Part shown: positions 34,334 to 43,681 of the stretch, piece after piece | How positions within the stretch are numbered: position 1 is the first letter of the stretch | How the letters are laid out: every line of letters begins with the position of its first letter | DNA from: Mycobacterium sp. 852014-50255_SCH5639931 | GTDB lineage: Bacteria > Actinomycetota > Actinomycetes > Mycobacteriales > Mycobacteriaceae | Assembly: GCF_001665605.1 (NCBI RefSeq) | Contig: NZ_LZSV01000021.1 | Span: forward strand, 62,001 to 126,000 | Length of the DNA stretch: 64,000 nucleotides | Reading direction: 5' to 3' | Translations under genes and position numbers: made by a program | Notes under the pieces: generated by a model | What the model was told of the DNA's origin: nothing | The model's input: only the letters and a program-made list of their open reading frames with translations | The model's database searches: none

Positions 34334-35749
34334 GTGACTACGACGACCTCTTCAGAGCCGATCGCTCCGGTCCTTGCGCCCGCGCCTGGGCGCCCTTCTC
34401 ACCGGGGCGGGCACTGGATCGACGACTGGCGGCCCGAAGACCCCGCGTTCTGGGAGACCACCGGCAAGCCGATCGCCCGCCGCAACCTGATCTTCTCGAT
34501 CTTCGCCGAGCACGTCGGCTTCAGCGTGTGGATGTTGTGGAGCATCGTGGTGGTCCAGATGACCGCCGGTCCCCACGGGCATCCGTCCGCGTCCGGCTGG
34601 GCGCTGACCGCCAGCCAGGCGCTGTGCCTGGTCGCCGTCCCAAGCGGGGTCGGCGCCTTCCTGCGCCTGCCCTACACCTTCGCGGTCCCCCTCTTCGGCG
34701 GCCGCAACTGGACGACCATCTCGGCGGCGTTGTTGCTGATCCCGTGCGTGCTGCTGGCCTGGGCGGTCAGCCATCCCGGCCTCTCGTTCACCGTCCTGGT
34801 GGCGGTCGCCGCGACCGCCGGCTTCGGTGGCGGCAACTTCGCCTCGTCGATGGCCAACATCTCGTTCTTCTACCCAGAGAAGGACAAGGGCTGGGCGCTG
34901 GGCCTCAACGCGGCCGGCGGCAACGTCGGCGTCGCGGTGGTGCAGAAGATCATCCCGCCCATCGTCGTCGCCGGCGGCGGGGTGGCGCTGGCGCGCGCCG
35001 GCCTGTTCTACGTGCCGCTGGCCGTGGTGGCCGCGGTGTGCGCGTTCGGATTCATGAACAACCTGTCCGAGGCGAAGGCCGACGTGCGGCCGGTATGGCA
35101 GTCGCTGCGGCATCCCGACACCTGGGTCATGTCGCTGCTCTACATCGGCACGTTCGGATCGTTCATCGGCTACTCGGCGGCCTTTCCGACCCTGCTCAAG
35201 ACGGTGTTCGGCCGCGGCGACATCGCTTTGACCTGGGCATTCCTCGGTGCGGCGATCGGCTCGGTCATCCGGCCCCTGGGCGGCAGGCTGGCCGACCGGA
35301 TCGGTGGCGCGCGGATCACCGCGGTCAGCTTCGTCATGCTCGCCGCGGGCGCCGCGGCGGCGCTGTGGTCGGTCAACGCCAAGAACCTGCCGCTGTTCTT
35401 CGCCAGTTTCATGTTCTTGTTCGTCGCCACCGGCATCGGCAACGGCTCGACCTACCGGATGATCTCGAGGATCTTCGTGATCAAGGGGCAGCTCGCCGGC
35501 GGCGACCCCGACACCATGGCGCACATGCGCCGCCAGGCTGCCGGCGCCCTGGGCGTCATCTCGTCGATCGGCGCCTTTGGCGGGTTCGTCGTGCCGCTGG
35601 CGTACGCCTGGTCGAAATCGCACTTCGGCAGCATCGAACCCGCACTGCGGTTCTACGTGGGCTTCTTCCTGGCCTTGCTGGTGGTCACCTGGTACTGCTA
35701 CCTGCGCAAGGGCAACGCCTACAACGCGCAAGCGCGGGCCGGCGTGTAG
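34334..35749 (+). CDS. narU: nitrate/nitrite transporter of the NarK/NarU family
   Basis: The 471-residue MFS protein has about 12 helices and both nitrate signatures (GFGGGNFASSMANISFFYP and VATGIGNGSTYRMIS). The N-terminal WRPEDPAFWETTGKPIARRNL motif is shared with the narK3 product in this window, so the two are paralogues. It imports nitrate or exports nitrite. The start is a GTG. It is divergent from a TetR gene. Corresponds to Rv0267. Confidence 0.9.
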   Translation: MTTTTSSEPIAPVLAPAPGRPSHRGGHWIDDWRPEDPAFWETTGKPIARRNLIFSIFAEHVGFSVWMLWSIVVVQMTAGPHGHPSASGWALTASQALCLVAVPSGVGAFLRLPYTFAVPLFGGRNWTTISAALLLIPCVLLAWAVSHPGLSFTVLVAVAATAGFGGGNFASSMANISFFYPEKDKGWALGLNAAGGNVGVAVVQKIIPPIVVAGGGVALARAGLFYVPLAVVAAVCAFGFMNNLSEAKADVRPVWQSLRHPDTWVMSLLYIGTFGSFIGYSAAFPTLLKTVFGRGDIALTWAFLGAAIGSVIRPLGGRLADRIGGARITAVSFVMLAAGAAAALWSVNAKNLPLFFASFMFLFVATGIGNGSTYRMISRIFVIKGQLAGGDPDTMAHMRRQAAGALGVISSIGAFGGFVVPLAYAWSKSHFGSIEPALRFYVGFFLALLVVTWYCYLRKGNAYNAQARAGV

Positions 35750-35759
35750 CCGCCGCCTC

Positions 35760-37010
35760 TCAGCTCGACGGCTTCTGCTTGCCCCCGTAACCGTCCCAGG
35801 GGCTGTAGGCGGCGATCAGCTCCTCCTGCGGAGGTCGCTGGTCGACCGGCACATGCTGCAGGTTGATCCGGATGCGGTACCAGATCGAACTCGGCCCGCG
35901 CATGCCGTCGACCAGGACGTCGACCGGTTGCAGCAGGTGAGATGCATCCGGGTGGCGGCCGCGCCAGGTGTCCAGCGCGGCCAGCGCCTCGTCCTTGGTC
36001 TTGGTGCGGGCGATCTCGATGAGCGGCATCACCGACCGGCGCCGGCCGTCGGCCGTGCCGGATCCCTTCGGCGCGCGCTCGGGGGGCCCCATCTCCTCGG
36101 CCAGCACCAGCAGCCGGTCGAGCTCACCGACCGCGTCGTCCATCCCCTCCCACGGGTCACCCATCGCGGCGAACCGGCCGGGCACGGTGTCGATGGTGAA
36201 CTCCTCGGGAAGGCGCTCGGTGACTTCGTCCCACAGCAGCGGCGTCGAAACCCGGGCGTCCGGCGTCGCCCGAACCGAGTACGCCGACGCGACCGTGCGG
36301 TCCTTGGCGTTCTGGTTGAAGTCGACGAACACTCCCTCGCGTTCTTCCTTCCACCACCGGCTGGTCGCCGCGTCGGGCACGCGCCGCTCGACCTCGCGGG
36401 CTACGGTCTGGGCGGCCAGCCGCACCTGCCGGAACTCCCAGCGCGGGGCGATCCGCGCGTAGATGTGAAAACCGCGGCTCCCGGAGGTCTTCGGCCACGC
36501 GGTCAAGCCGTAGTCCTCCAGCACCTCGCGGGCCACCAGCGCGACGTCGACGATCCGCCGCCAGGCAACCCCGGGCATCGGATCCAAGTCGACCCGCAGC
36601 TCGTCGGGATGGTCGAGGTCGCCGGCCAGCACCGGGTGTGGGTTGAGGTCGACACAGCCCAGGTTGATCGCCCACGCCAGTCCGGCGGCGTCATGGATGA
36701 CGGCCTCCGCGGCCGATGTGCCGCGTGCGTAGTGCAGTTCGGCGACGTCGACCCAGTCGGGCCGGTTCTTCGGCGCGCGCTTCTGGAACACCGCTTCCTC
36801 GGAAATGCCCTTGACGAAGCGCTTGAGGATCATCGGCCGGCCGGCCGCGCCGCGCAGCGCCCCCTCGGCCACGGAAAGGTAGTAATGGACCAGGTCGAGT
36901 TTGGTGTGCGGCCCCGTGCCGCCGTGGGCTTCGAACACCACCTTGTCCGGATGGGTGATGGAGACCTGGCGCCCATCCACCTCCAGCGAAACCGGACCCA
37001 TGTTCATCAT
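35760..37010 (-). CDS. LigD-type polymerase/primase domain protein (Rv0269c type)
   Basis: The product (about 416 residues) is a stand-alone LigD polymerase domain of the archaeo-eukaryotic primase superfamily. Visible blocks are ITHPDKVVF, NLGCVDLNPHP, the catalytic-metal motif ELRVDLDPMPG, KTSGSRGFHIYARI and FNQNAKDRTVASAYSVRA. Such proteins add ribonucleotides or deoxynucleotides during DNA end joining and repair. No ligase or nuclease domain is attached. The start is chosen at the first ATG of a cluster (37008-37010); 36999-37001 is possible. It is divergent from fadD2. Confidence 0.88.
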   Translation of the reverse strand: MMNMGPVSLEVDGRQVSITHPDKVVFEAHGGTGPHTKLDLVHYYLSVAEGALRGAAGRPMILKRFVKGISEEAVFQKRAPKNRPDWVDVAELHYARGTSAAEAVIHDAAGLAWAINLGCVDLNPHPVLAGDLDHPDELRVDLDPMPGVAWRRIVDVALVAREVLEDYGLTAWPKTSGSRGFHIYARIAPRWEFRQVRLAAQTVAREVERRVPDAATSRWWKEEREGVFVDFNQNAKDRTVASAYSVRATPDARVSTPLLWDEVTERLPEEFTIDTVPGRFAAMGDPWEGMDDAVGELDRLLVLAEEMGPPERAPKGSGTADGRRRSVMPLIEIARTKTKDEALAALDTWRGRHPDASHLLQPVDVLVDGMRGPSSIWYRIRINLQHVPVDQRPPQEELIAAYSPWDGYGGKQKPSS

Positions 37011-37011
37011 C

Positions 37012-37031
37012 GTAAGTCGGTGGGTACTTAC
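37012..37031. promoter_or_regulatory. inverted repeat in the primase-fadD2 divergent promoter
   Basis: GTAAGT (37012-37017) pairs with ACTTAC (37026-37031) across eight bases. The sequence GGTGGGTACTTA inside it resembles the GGTGGGTAACTTA on the minus strand of the fadE5 promoter. It lies 38-57 bases before the fadD2 ATG. It may be a site for the same regulator. Confidence 0.4.
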
Positions 37032-37068
37032 CTCTCGGAATGCGACGGACGTCACATAGGGTGGATCC

Positions 37069-38748
37069 ATGCCTAATCTGATTGGCCTGCCTGGGCAGGC
37101 TGTTGCCAAGGTTCAGCAGTACCTGGAACGCGGCTCGGCTGAATTGCACTACGTGCGCAAGATCTTCGAAGCGGGCGCCTTCCGGCTGGAGCCGCCGCAG
37201 AACTACGCCGCCATGGCCAACGACATCTACAAGTGGGGCGAGTTCGGCATGCTGCCGTCACTCAATGCCCGACGCCATCCCGACCGCGCCGCGTGCATCG
37301 ACGAAGAGGGTGAGTACACCTTCAAGGAGCTGGACGACGCCGCCCACGCGGTGGCCAACGGGCTGCTCGAGATGGGCGTCAAGGGCGGCGACGGGGTGGC
37401 GATCCTGGCGCGCAACACCCGCTGGTTTCTCATCGCCTACTTCGGCGCCGCCCGGGTCGGCGCCCGCATCATCCTGCTCAACAGCGAGTTCTCCGGCCCG
37501 CAGATCAAGGAGGTGGCGGAACGCGAGGGCGCCAAGCTGATCATTTACGACGACGAGTACACCAAGGCCGTCAGCAAGGCCGAGCCGGAACTGGGCTTCC
37601 TGCGCGCGCTGGGCACCAACCCCGACGCGGACGGGCCGTCGGGCAGCAAGGACGAGACGCTGGCCGACCTGATCGAGCGCAGCAGCAAATCACCCGCCCC
37701 GAAGGCGAGCAAGCACTCGTCGATCATCATCCTGACCAGCGGCACCACCGGCACGCCGAAGGGGGCGAACCGCAGCACCCCACCGACGCTGGCACCCATC
37801 GGGGGCATCCTGTCCCACGTCCCGTTCAAGGCCAACGAGGTGACCTCGCTGCCCGCCCCGATGTTCCACGCGCTGGGCTTTCTGCACGGCACCATCGCGA
37901 TGTTCCTGGGCTCCACCCTGGTGCTGCGCCGCAAGTTCAAGCCGCCGCACGTGCTCGAAGACGTCGAGAAGTACAAGGTGACCGCCATGGTGGTGGTGCC
38001 GGTGATGCTGTCGCGGATCCTCGACGCGGTCGAGAAGATGGACTCCAAGCCCGACCTGTCCAGCCTGAAGATCGTGTTCATCTCGGGGTCGCAGCTGGGC
38101 GCCGAGCTGGCCGGCCGCGCGCTCAAGGATCTCGGCCCGGTCATCTACAACATGTACGGCTCGACCGAGATCGCGTTCGCCACCATCGCCGGACCGCAGG
38201 ACCTGGAGCGCAACGCGGCGACCGTCGGCCCGGTGGTCAAGGGCGTGAAGGTCAAGATCCTCGACGACAACGGCAAGGAAAAGCCACAGGGCGAGGTCGG
38301 CCGGATCTTCGTCGGTAACGCGTTCCCGTTCGAGGGCTACACCGGCGGCGGCCACAAGCAGATCATCGACGGCCTCATGTCATCCGGTGACGTCGGCTAT
38401 TTCGACGAGCACGGCTTGCTTTACGTCAGCGGTCGGGACGACGAGATGATCGTCTCCGGCGGAGAGAACGTTTTCCCGGCCGAGGTCGAGGACCTGATCA
38501 GCGGGCACCCCGAGGTGGTGGAGGCGACGGCCATCGGCGTCGAGGACAAGGAATGGGGCCACCGGCTGCGCGCCTTCGTCGTGAAGAAGGATGGCTCCGA
38601 CGTCGACGAGGACACCATCAAGCACTACGTTCGCGACCACCTGGCCCGCTACAAGGTGCCGCGTGAGGTGGTCTTCCTGGACGAGTTGCCGCGTAACCCT
38701 ACGGGCAAGATCCTCAAGCGCGAGTTGCGTGAGATGGAGGTCGACTAG
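37069..38748 (+). CDS. fadD2: fatty-acyl-CoA ligase FadD2
   Basis: The 559-residue product is an ANL-family acyl-CoA synthetase. It has the phosphate loop LTSGTTGTPKG near residue 222, the adenine motif MYGSTEIAF near 362, GRDDEMIVSGGENVFPAEVE near 454 at the hinge, and the C-terminal catalytic Lys in NPTGKILKRELREME. It activates fatty acids with ATP and CoA. The start at 37069 agrees with the 560-residue Rv0270. Its promoter shares a GGTGGGTA element with fadE5. Confidence 0.94.
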   Translation: MPNLIGLPGQAVAKVQQYLERGSAELHYVRKIFEAGAFRLEPPQNYAAMANDIYKWGEFGMLPSLNARRHPDRAACIDEEGEYTFKELDDAAHAVANGLLEMGVKGGDGVAILARNTRWFLIAYFGAARVGARIILLNSEFSGPQIKEVAEREGAKLIIYDDEYTKAVSKAEPELGFLRALGTNPDADGPSGSKDETLADLIERSSKSPAPKASKHSSIIILTSGTTGTPKGANRSTPPTLAPIGGILSHVPFKANEVTSLPAPMFHALGFLHGTIAMFLGSTLVLRRKFKPPHVLEDVEKYKVTAMVVVPVMLSRILDAVEKMDSKPDLSSLKIVFISGSQLGAELAGRALKDLGPVIYNMYGSTEIAFATIAGPQDLERNAATVGPVVKGVKVKILDDNGKEKPQGEVGRIFVGNAFPFEGYTGGGHKQIIDGLMSSGDVGYFDEHGLLYVSGRDDEMIVSGGENVFPAEVEDLISGHPEVVEATAIGVEDKEWGHRLRAFVVKKDGSDVDEDTIKHYVRDHLARYKVPREVVFLDELPRNPTGKILKRELREMEVD

Positions 38749-38766
38749 CCGCTGTCCCCGTCGGGG

Positions 38767-39132
38767 TCAGCGCCGGTCTTTGATGGCGCGGGTGATCTGC
38801 GCCGCGAGTTTGGGGTCGACCAGAAGTTGGTCGATGAGCGCGGTGAGGACCTCTTGTCCGGTCACCCGGGCGACGCCCAGGCGATCGGCGGCCTCGCGCT
38901 GCCAGATGTCGAGGGCGCGGTGGGTGGCCGCGGGGAGGTCGACGGTGCGGCGTGTCCGCTGACCCCGGCTCGCCTGGTTGACCGCCGGCTGGCTGATGAT
39001 CCGGTGGGCGCCCTGCTGCCCGAGCCCGGTGAGGCGCTCGGTCGGCGCGGCGTCTCCTGCCGGTGTGGCCGACGGCCCGGGGCCCCGGAACGTTCCGGCG
39101 CCGGGTCCGATGTGGCTGGGGTTGAAGTTCAC
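38767..39132 (-). CDS. small ribbon-helix-helix-like protein
   Basis: From the GTG at 39130-39132, with CGGAGG twelve bases upstream, the product has 121 residues; a TTG at 39160-39162 would add ten. The N-terminal half is Pro/Gly/Ala rich and probably flexible. The C-terminal half (RTRRTVDLPAATHRALDIW, then LTALIDQLLVDPKLAAQI) looks like a CopG/ParG-type ribbon-helix-helix: a basic beta strand followed by two helices. Such proteins bind DNA, often in plasmid or toxin-antitoxin settings, but no partner toxin is adjacent. It is convergent with fadD2. Assignment is by eye. Confidence 0.6.
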   Translation of the reverse strand: MNFNPSHIGPGAGTFRGPGPSATPAGDAAPTERLTGLGQQGAHRIISQPAVNQASRGQRTRRTVDLPAATHRALDIWQREAADRLGVARVTGQEVLTALIDQLLVDPKLAAQITRAIKDRR

Positions 39133-39162
39133 TGCGGCGGTCGTCCTCCGGTGAGTGGCCAA

Positions 39163-39641
39163 TCAGTAAATCAGCATTGAGTCTGACAATACTGATTGTT
39201 CCACCGACGACGGCGTAAGTCGCGTCGCCGGGCCGCGGGCCGGCCGCGTCCGCGGTCAGCGCCGCAGCAGCGGTTTCTCGCAGCAAATTTTCGAAGATGC
39301 TCTCCGACGCGCCGGTGGACGTCGGGAAATTCGATCAAAAGACAGGGCACGGCATGGTCCTATTGCCGTAATTCAGCGGATCCGCTGATGCGGAAGCGTG
39401 CAAACCAGTATGTCAGTAGATCGCCTCTAAACAGCACAAATGCGAAGCCTGCGTAACTCAGTAGTTGCCCATATCCTGATTTATGGAGATCATTAATTCC
39501 GGCGAAATCAGCTCTCATAAATGCCCTTAAGTCATTTGTTACATAATTCACAGCGCCATTTTTGTGTAGCAACGTTGTTTGCAGGGAAAGTTCTGGCTAA
39601 CGTTTTGTTTGTCGGCATCAGGACCTGGAAGGAGGGTTGCG
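39163..39641. other. gene-poor, AT-rich 479-base interval
   Basis: No convincing gene. From about 39340 to 39640 the base composition drops well below the local GC level, with many TAA, ATT and TTT words. An open frame on the minus strand (39360-39572, 70 codons, TTG start, no ribosome-binding site) has an unusual Phe/Tyr-rich product and is doubtful. The region probably holds the promoter of the exported peptide gene at 39642, or is the trace of acquired DNA. Confidence 0.5.
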
Positions 39642-39956
39642 ATGACGATTTCTGCACGATCGTTACGCGCCGCCGCCGTGGGCGCGGCGGGTGCCTCGGC
39701 GGTGGCGGGAGCGCTGCTGTTCGGCGCAAGCCCCGCCGCACAGGCGGCCCCGGTATCAGGTCCCGACACCAGCTTCACCACCACCGGTCCGCACGGTACG
39801 CCCGGCGGACCCGGCATCATTCCCGACCGTCCAGGCGGGGGTCATGGCGGTCATGGATGGGGCGGCCACGGATGGGGCGGCGGAGGCCACCCCGGTTGGG
39901 GTTCGGGCAACCGCGGATTCTGGGCCCCTGGGCACTGGTGGAACTGGTGGTGGTGA
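39642..39956 (+). CDS. exported Gly/His/Trp-rich small protein
   Basis: The ATG at 39642 has AAGGAGG seven bases upstream. The 104-residue product has a Sec signal peptide (MTISARSLRAAAVGAAGASA onward, likely cleavage after AQAA near residue 34), a short linker with GPDTSFTTTGPHGTPGGP, then a tail made almost only of Gly, His, Trp and Pro, ending HWWNWWW. About eight His and ten Trp fall in the last 45 residues. Function unknown; metal binding or wall association are possible. A terminator hairpin follows. Confidence 0.75.
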   Translation: MTISARSLRAAAVGAAGASAVAGALLFGASPAAQAAPVSGPDTSFTTTGPHGTPGGPGIIPDRPGGGHGGHGWGGHGWGGGGHPGWGSGNRGFWAPGHWWNWWW

Positions 39957-40034
39957 ACCACCTCCCCGTGGTAGTCGATCAGCCTCGACGTGCCGATCAC
40001 TCCTAGGCTGACCGGCCCACGGGATGGGGGGGAA

Positions 40035-40069
40035 CCATGCCGGCCTGACCACCCCTCAGGTCGGCATGG
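40035..40069. terminator. hairpin between the exported peptide gene and fadE6
   Basis: CCATGCCGGCCTG (40035-40047) pairs with CAGGTCGGCATGG (40057-40069) over 13 positions with one G-U pair and a nine-base loop, in the convergent gap. There is no strong U-tract. Confidence 0.65.
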
Positions 40070-40100
40070 CCCTCTCTCCGGGCCAAATCGGAAGTGGCAG

Positions 40101-42311
40101 TTAGGGATCGCGGGGGAGACCGAGTAGCCGCTCGGCGATGATGTTCAGCTGCACCTCGGAGGTGCCGCCGTAGATGGTCGTGGCCCGGCTCGCCAACAGG
40201 TATTCGCCCCATTTGCCGGGTAGCTCGCTGGTGTCGCCGATGGCGGCGTCGGTGCCGAACGAGGACACCGCGAACTCCGCGTACCCCTGACCGGTGCGCA
40301 TCGAGAGCAGCTTGGAGATGGCCGCGGACGGCATGGCATCCCCGCCGGCCAGAGTCAACAGGGTGGAGCGCAGGTTCAGCACCTTGGCGGCGTGGCCCTC
40401 GGCGATCAACTGACCCGCTCGGTGTTGTGCGACCGGGTCGAACTGCCCGTCGCGAACGAACTCGACGAACTGGCCCAGAGTGGCCAGGAAGTTCGCCTCG
40501 CTGCTGCCGATGGAAACCCGTTCGGCGGTAAGGGTGTTGCGGCTGACCTCCCACCCCCGGTTCACGTCGCCCAGCACGCATTCGTCCGGCACGAACACGT
40601 CGTCGATGTAGACGGTGTTGAACATCGCGTTCCCGGTCAGCTCGCGCAACGGCTTCACCTCGACGCCTTCGCTGTGCATGTCCAGCAGGAAGTAGGTGAT
40701 CCCGTTGTGCTTTGGAGCGCTCGGGTCGGTTCTCGCCAACAGCGCGCCCCACTGGGAGAGCTGCGCCGCCGTTGTCCAGATCTTCTGGCCGGTGATGCGC
40801 CAGCCGCCGTCCGTTCGGGTGGCCTTGGTGCTCAGCCCGGCCAGGTCCGATCCGGCGCCCGGCTCGGAGAACAGCTGACACCAGATCATGTCCCCGCGGA
40901 AGGTCGGCGGCAGAAACCGCTGTTTCTGCTCTTCGGTCCCAAAGGTGACGATCGACGGAATGATCCACGTCGCGATGCCCATCTGTGGGCGCTTGACCCG
41001 GCCGGCGGTGAACTCCTGGGCGATGATGATCTGCTCGACCGGGCTGGCGGCGCGACCCCACGGTTTCGGCAGGTGCGGTAGCGTCCAGCCGCCCTCGGCG
41101 ATCGCGACCTTGCGCTCGGCGCGATCCATCGCCTTGAGCGCGGCGACCTCGGCCCGGATCTCGTCCCGCAGCTTCTCGGTGTCGGGGTCGAGGTCGATGT
41201 CGACCGCCCGCACCCCGGTGCTGGTCGCGGTGTGCACCACTTTCTGCGGGTACTCCGAATTGCGGCCGAACGAGGCGGCCAGCAGCAGCGCCCGGCGGTA
41301 GTACACGTTCGTGTCGTGCTCCCAGGTGAAGCCGATCCCGCCGTGCACCTGGATGCAGTCCTGAGCGCACCGTTGAGCGGCAGCCGGCGCGAGCGTCGCC
41401 GCGACGGCGGCGGCGAACTCGACCTTGGAACCCGTGATATCCCAATCGTTTTCGCGCGCCTCGTCGATAGCGCGGGCGGCGTCCCACACCGCCGCGGTTG
41501 CCCGCTCGGTGTCGGCGATCATCTCCGCGCACTTGTGCTTGATGGCCTGGAACTGGCCGATCGGCCTGCCGAACTGCTCACGGATCTTGGCGTACTGGGA
41601 CGCGGTGTCGGTCGCCCAGCGCGCCACCCCGATCGCCTCCGCGGACAGCAGCGTCGTCATCAGCGCGTGCGCTGTCGCCATGCTCAGGTTGCACAACGCG
41701 GCGTCGGCGCCGACCTCGACGGCATTGGCCCGGACATGGGCGACGGGCCGTAGCGGGTCAAGGCTTTTCACGGGCTCGATCTCGAGCTCCTCCGCGCGCA
41801 GCACCACCCATTCCTCGCCGCTGTCGATCGCGACCGGGAGCACCAGCACGGAGGCCTGCGCCGCCGCCGGAACCGCGCGGACCTCGCCGCGGAGCACGAG
41901 CACGTCGTCATTCGGGCCCTGGCGGGTGGCGGTCAACCCGCAACAGTCCATCGCGTAGGCGGCGATGGCGGCGCCGGACGCCAGCTCGGAGAGCACCTTC
42001 GCGTGCGGGTCGTTGGCGGAAATCAGTGCGCTGGCGATCGCCGACGGCACGAAGGGGCCGGGCACCGCGCCGTAGCCGAACTCGGCCAGCACGACGGCCA
42101 ACTCGAGGATGCCGAAACCCTGCCCGCCCACGGATTCGGCCAGATGCAGACCCTGCAGGCCTTGTTCGGCCGCGGCCCGCCAGTAGGGCGGGGGATTGTC
42201 GATCGGTGTCTCCATTGCCGCGTGCAACGTCTCGGACGGCGCGATGCGCGCCACCAACGACCGCACCGAATCGGCCAGGTCTTGATGCTCAGCAGTGATA
42301 GCGATCGGCAT
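40101..42311 (-). CDS. fadE6: acyl-CoA dehydrogenase FadE6 (two fused ACAD domains)
   Basis: The 736-residue product contains two acyl-CoA dehydrogenase domains in tandem, as in Rv0271c (731 residues). The first (about 1-360) is the less complete, ending with CIQVHGGIGFTWEHDTNVYYRR. The second (about 370-736) has the flavin/substrate region CQLFSEPGAGSDLAGL and ends with ATTIYGGTSEVQLNIIAERLLG. I use the ATG at 42309-42311 because GAAGG lies seven bases upstream. The enzyme oxidises acyl-CoA or sterol-derived CoA esters; substrate unknown. The alpha/beta-hydrolase gene lies 127 bases upstream on the same strand. Confidence 0.9.
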   Translation of the reverse strand: MPIAITAEHQDLADSVRSLVARIAPSETLHAAMETPIDNPPPYWRAAAEQGLQGLHLAESVGGQGFGILELAVVLAEFGYGAVPGPFVPSAIASALISANDPHAKVLSELASGAAIAAYAMDCCGLTATRQGPNDDVLVLRGEVRAVPAAAQASVLVLPVAIDSGEEWVVLRAEELEIEPVKSLDPLRPVAHVRANAVEVGADAALCNLSMATAHALMTTLLSAEAIGVARWATDTASQYAKIREQFGRPIGQFQAIKHKCAEMIADTERATAAVWDAARAIDEARENDWDITGSKVEFAAAVAATLAPAAAQRCAQDCIQVHGGIGFTWEHDTNVYYRRALLLAASFGRNSEYPQKVVHTATSTGVRAVDIDLDPDTEKLRDEIRAEVAALKAMDRAERKVAIAEGGWTLPHLPKPWGRAASPVEQIIIAQEFTAGRVKRPQMGIATWIIPSIVTFGTEEQKQRFLPPTFRGDMIWCQLFSEPGAGSDLAGLSTKATRTDGGWRITGQKIWTTAAQLSQWGALLARTDPSAPKHNGITYFLLDMHSEGVEVKPLRELTGNAMFNTVYIDDVFVPDECVLGDVNRGWEVSRNTLTAERVSIGSSEANFLATLGQFVEFVRDGQFDPVAQHRAGQLIAEGHAAKVLNLRSTLLTLAGGDAMPSAAISKLLSMRTGQGYAEFAVSSFGTDAAIGDTSELPGKWGEYLLASRATTIYGGTSEVQLNIIAERLLGLPRDP

Positions 42312-42438
42312 TGGTCGCCTTCCCATGCTTTAGGGGTTCCCGCCTTGGCCAGGCACCCTCCAAACTAACAACCGGTCGGTTGGTTGACCACAGGGGTCAC
42401 CGGCGTGCCAGCGCACCTTGGTGTCCGCGCCGAGCTCT

Positions 42439-43572
42439 TCAGTGAAACCGCTTGGCGATCCACTTCGCGATGATGTCGGCCTGCTCCCCGCGAGCGCCCG
42501 GGGTGGTGAAGTAGTGGTCGGTGTCGATCGACGACGGCGTCTTGTCGGGGCCGGCGAGCGCGACGAAAATCCGTTGGGCGTCGGACGGAAAGACGCCGGT
42601 ATCGGCCTCGGCGTTGATCACCAGGGCGGGGCAGCTGATCCGGGCCAGATGCGGTTCGGCCCTGGTCTGCGCCACCCGCAGGCTCCACATGCCCAGCCAG
42701 TTGCGCAGGGTGCAGGCCGCGGCGATGCCATGCGCCGACCGGTTCGCCTTGGCCGGAACGCCGGCATAACACATGTTTGGTTGACGCCTGGTCGGCTCGA
42801 TGCTGGCGTCGACCATGCGGGGATCGGCCCAGGTGCGCATGACGCTGAACGGGCGGTCGGAAAACCCCGCTGCGCGAACGCGTTTGAGTTCCTGCTCCGC
42901 CCAGTCGGTGATGGCGTGGTTGCGCGCGGTCTGCGCCCGGCGATAGCGGGTGAGGAACTCCGGTGAATACGGCGGCCCGTTTCGCTCGTTGAACAGGTCG
43001 AGGTCGGCATCGGTGGCGACGGGGTCGTTCTCGTCGACGACGGCACCATCCATCCAGGCCGTCAACACGTCGGGTCGCCCGGGATGGGCGGCGGTGGCCA
43101 CGTAGCCGTCGGCGGCCGGCAACTCGGTCAGGCCCGCGGCCGGACGCATCCCGTCCAGCGGGGTCACATTCGGCTCCACGGCCTGCGACTGATATGCGGC
43201 CATCAACGAGCCGCCGCCTGAGTTGCCGAGCAGCACAACGGTTTCCACTCCCTGCACCTCGCGCAGCCAGCGCACCCCGACGCCGATGTCGACCAGCGCG
43301 TGGTCGAGCAGAAAGCTGCTTTCGAAGCCGCGAAACCTGGTGTTCCAGCCCAGAAAGCCGACACCGCGGGTGGCCATGTAGTCGGCGAGGTAGTGCTCGG
43401 AAAAGTCGATCTGGTAGTGCGTGGCGATCATTGCCACCTTGGGCTTGCGTCCCACCCCGCGGTGGTACAGCCCCTGGCAAGGATGCCCACCCGCGCCGGC
43501 GCGGCCGGCAGTCGGCGACGGCAGGCCGACAAACTCGCGGATAACCCCGGCGGCGGCGGTGTTAGGAGTCAT
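42439..43572 (-). CDS. alpha/beta-hydrolase family protein (Rv0272c type)
   Basis: The 377-residue product has an alpha/beta-hydrolase core: nucleophile elbow LLGNSGGGSL with Ser near residue 117, an acid in VINAEADTGVFPSDA, and a catalytic His in SIDTDHYFTTPG. There is no signal peptide, so it is cytoplasmic, and likely acts on an ester or thioester. It precedes fadE6 on the same strand and matches Rv0272c. Divergent from the VOC-family gene. Confidence 0.82.
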   Translation of the reverse strand: MTPNTAAAGVIREFVGLPSPTAGRAGAGGHPCQGLYHRGVGRKPKVAMIATHYQIDFSEHYLADYMATRGVGFLGWNTRFRGFESSFLLDHALVDIGVGVRWLREVQGVETVVLLGNSGGGSLMAAYQSQAVEPNVTPLDGMRPAAGLTELPAADGYVATAAHPGRPDVLTAWMDGAVVDENDPVATDADLDLFNERNGPPYSPEFLTRYRRAQTARNHAITDWAEQELKRVRAAGFSDRPFSVMRTWADPRMVDASIEPTRRQPNMCYAGVPAKANRSAHGIAAACTLRNWLGMWSLRVAQTRAEPHLARISCPALVINAEADTGVFPSDAQRIFVALAGPDKTPSSIDTDHYFTTPGARGEQADIIAKWIAKRFH

Positions 43573-43681
43573 TTACCGGCCCTGTTGGCATTGGAGGTCT
43601 CGTTGAAACTTCAGGCCGATGTTAGATTCAGAATTACAACTTGGCCAGGACTTCAAGCCGGGGACCGAGGGGAGCCGCGCG

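Noticed and set aside
39360..39572. 70-codon minus-strand frame in the AT-rich gap
   Set aside because: TTG start, no ribosome-binding site and no recognisable domain; kept only as part of the gap description.
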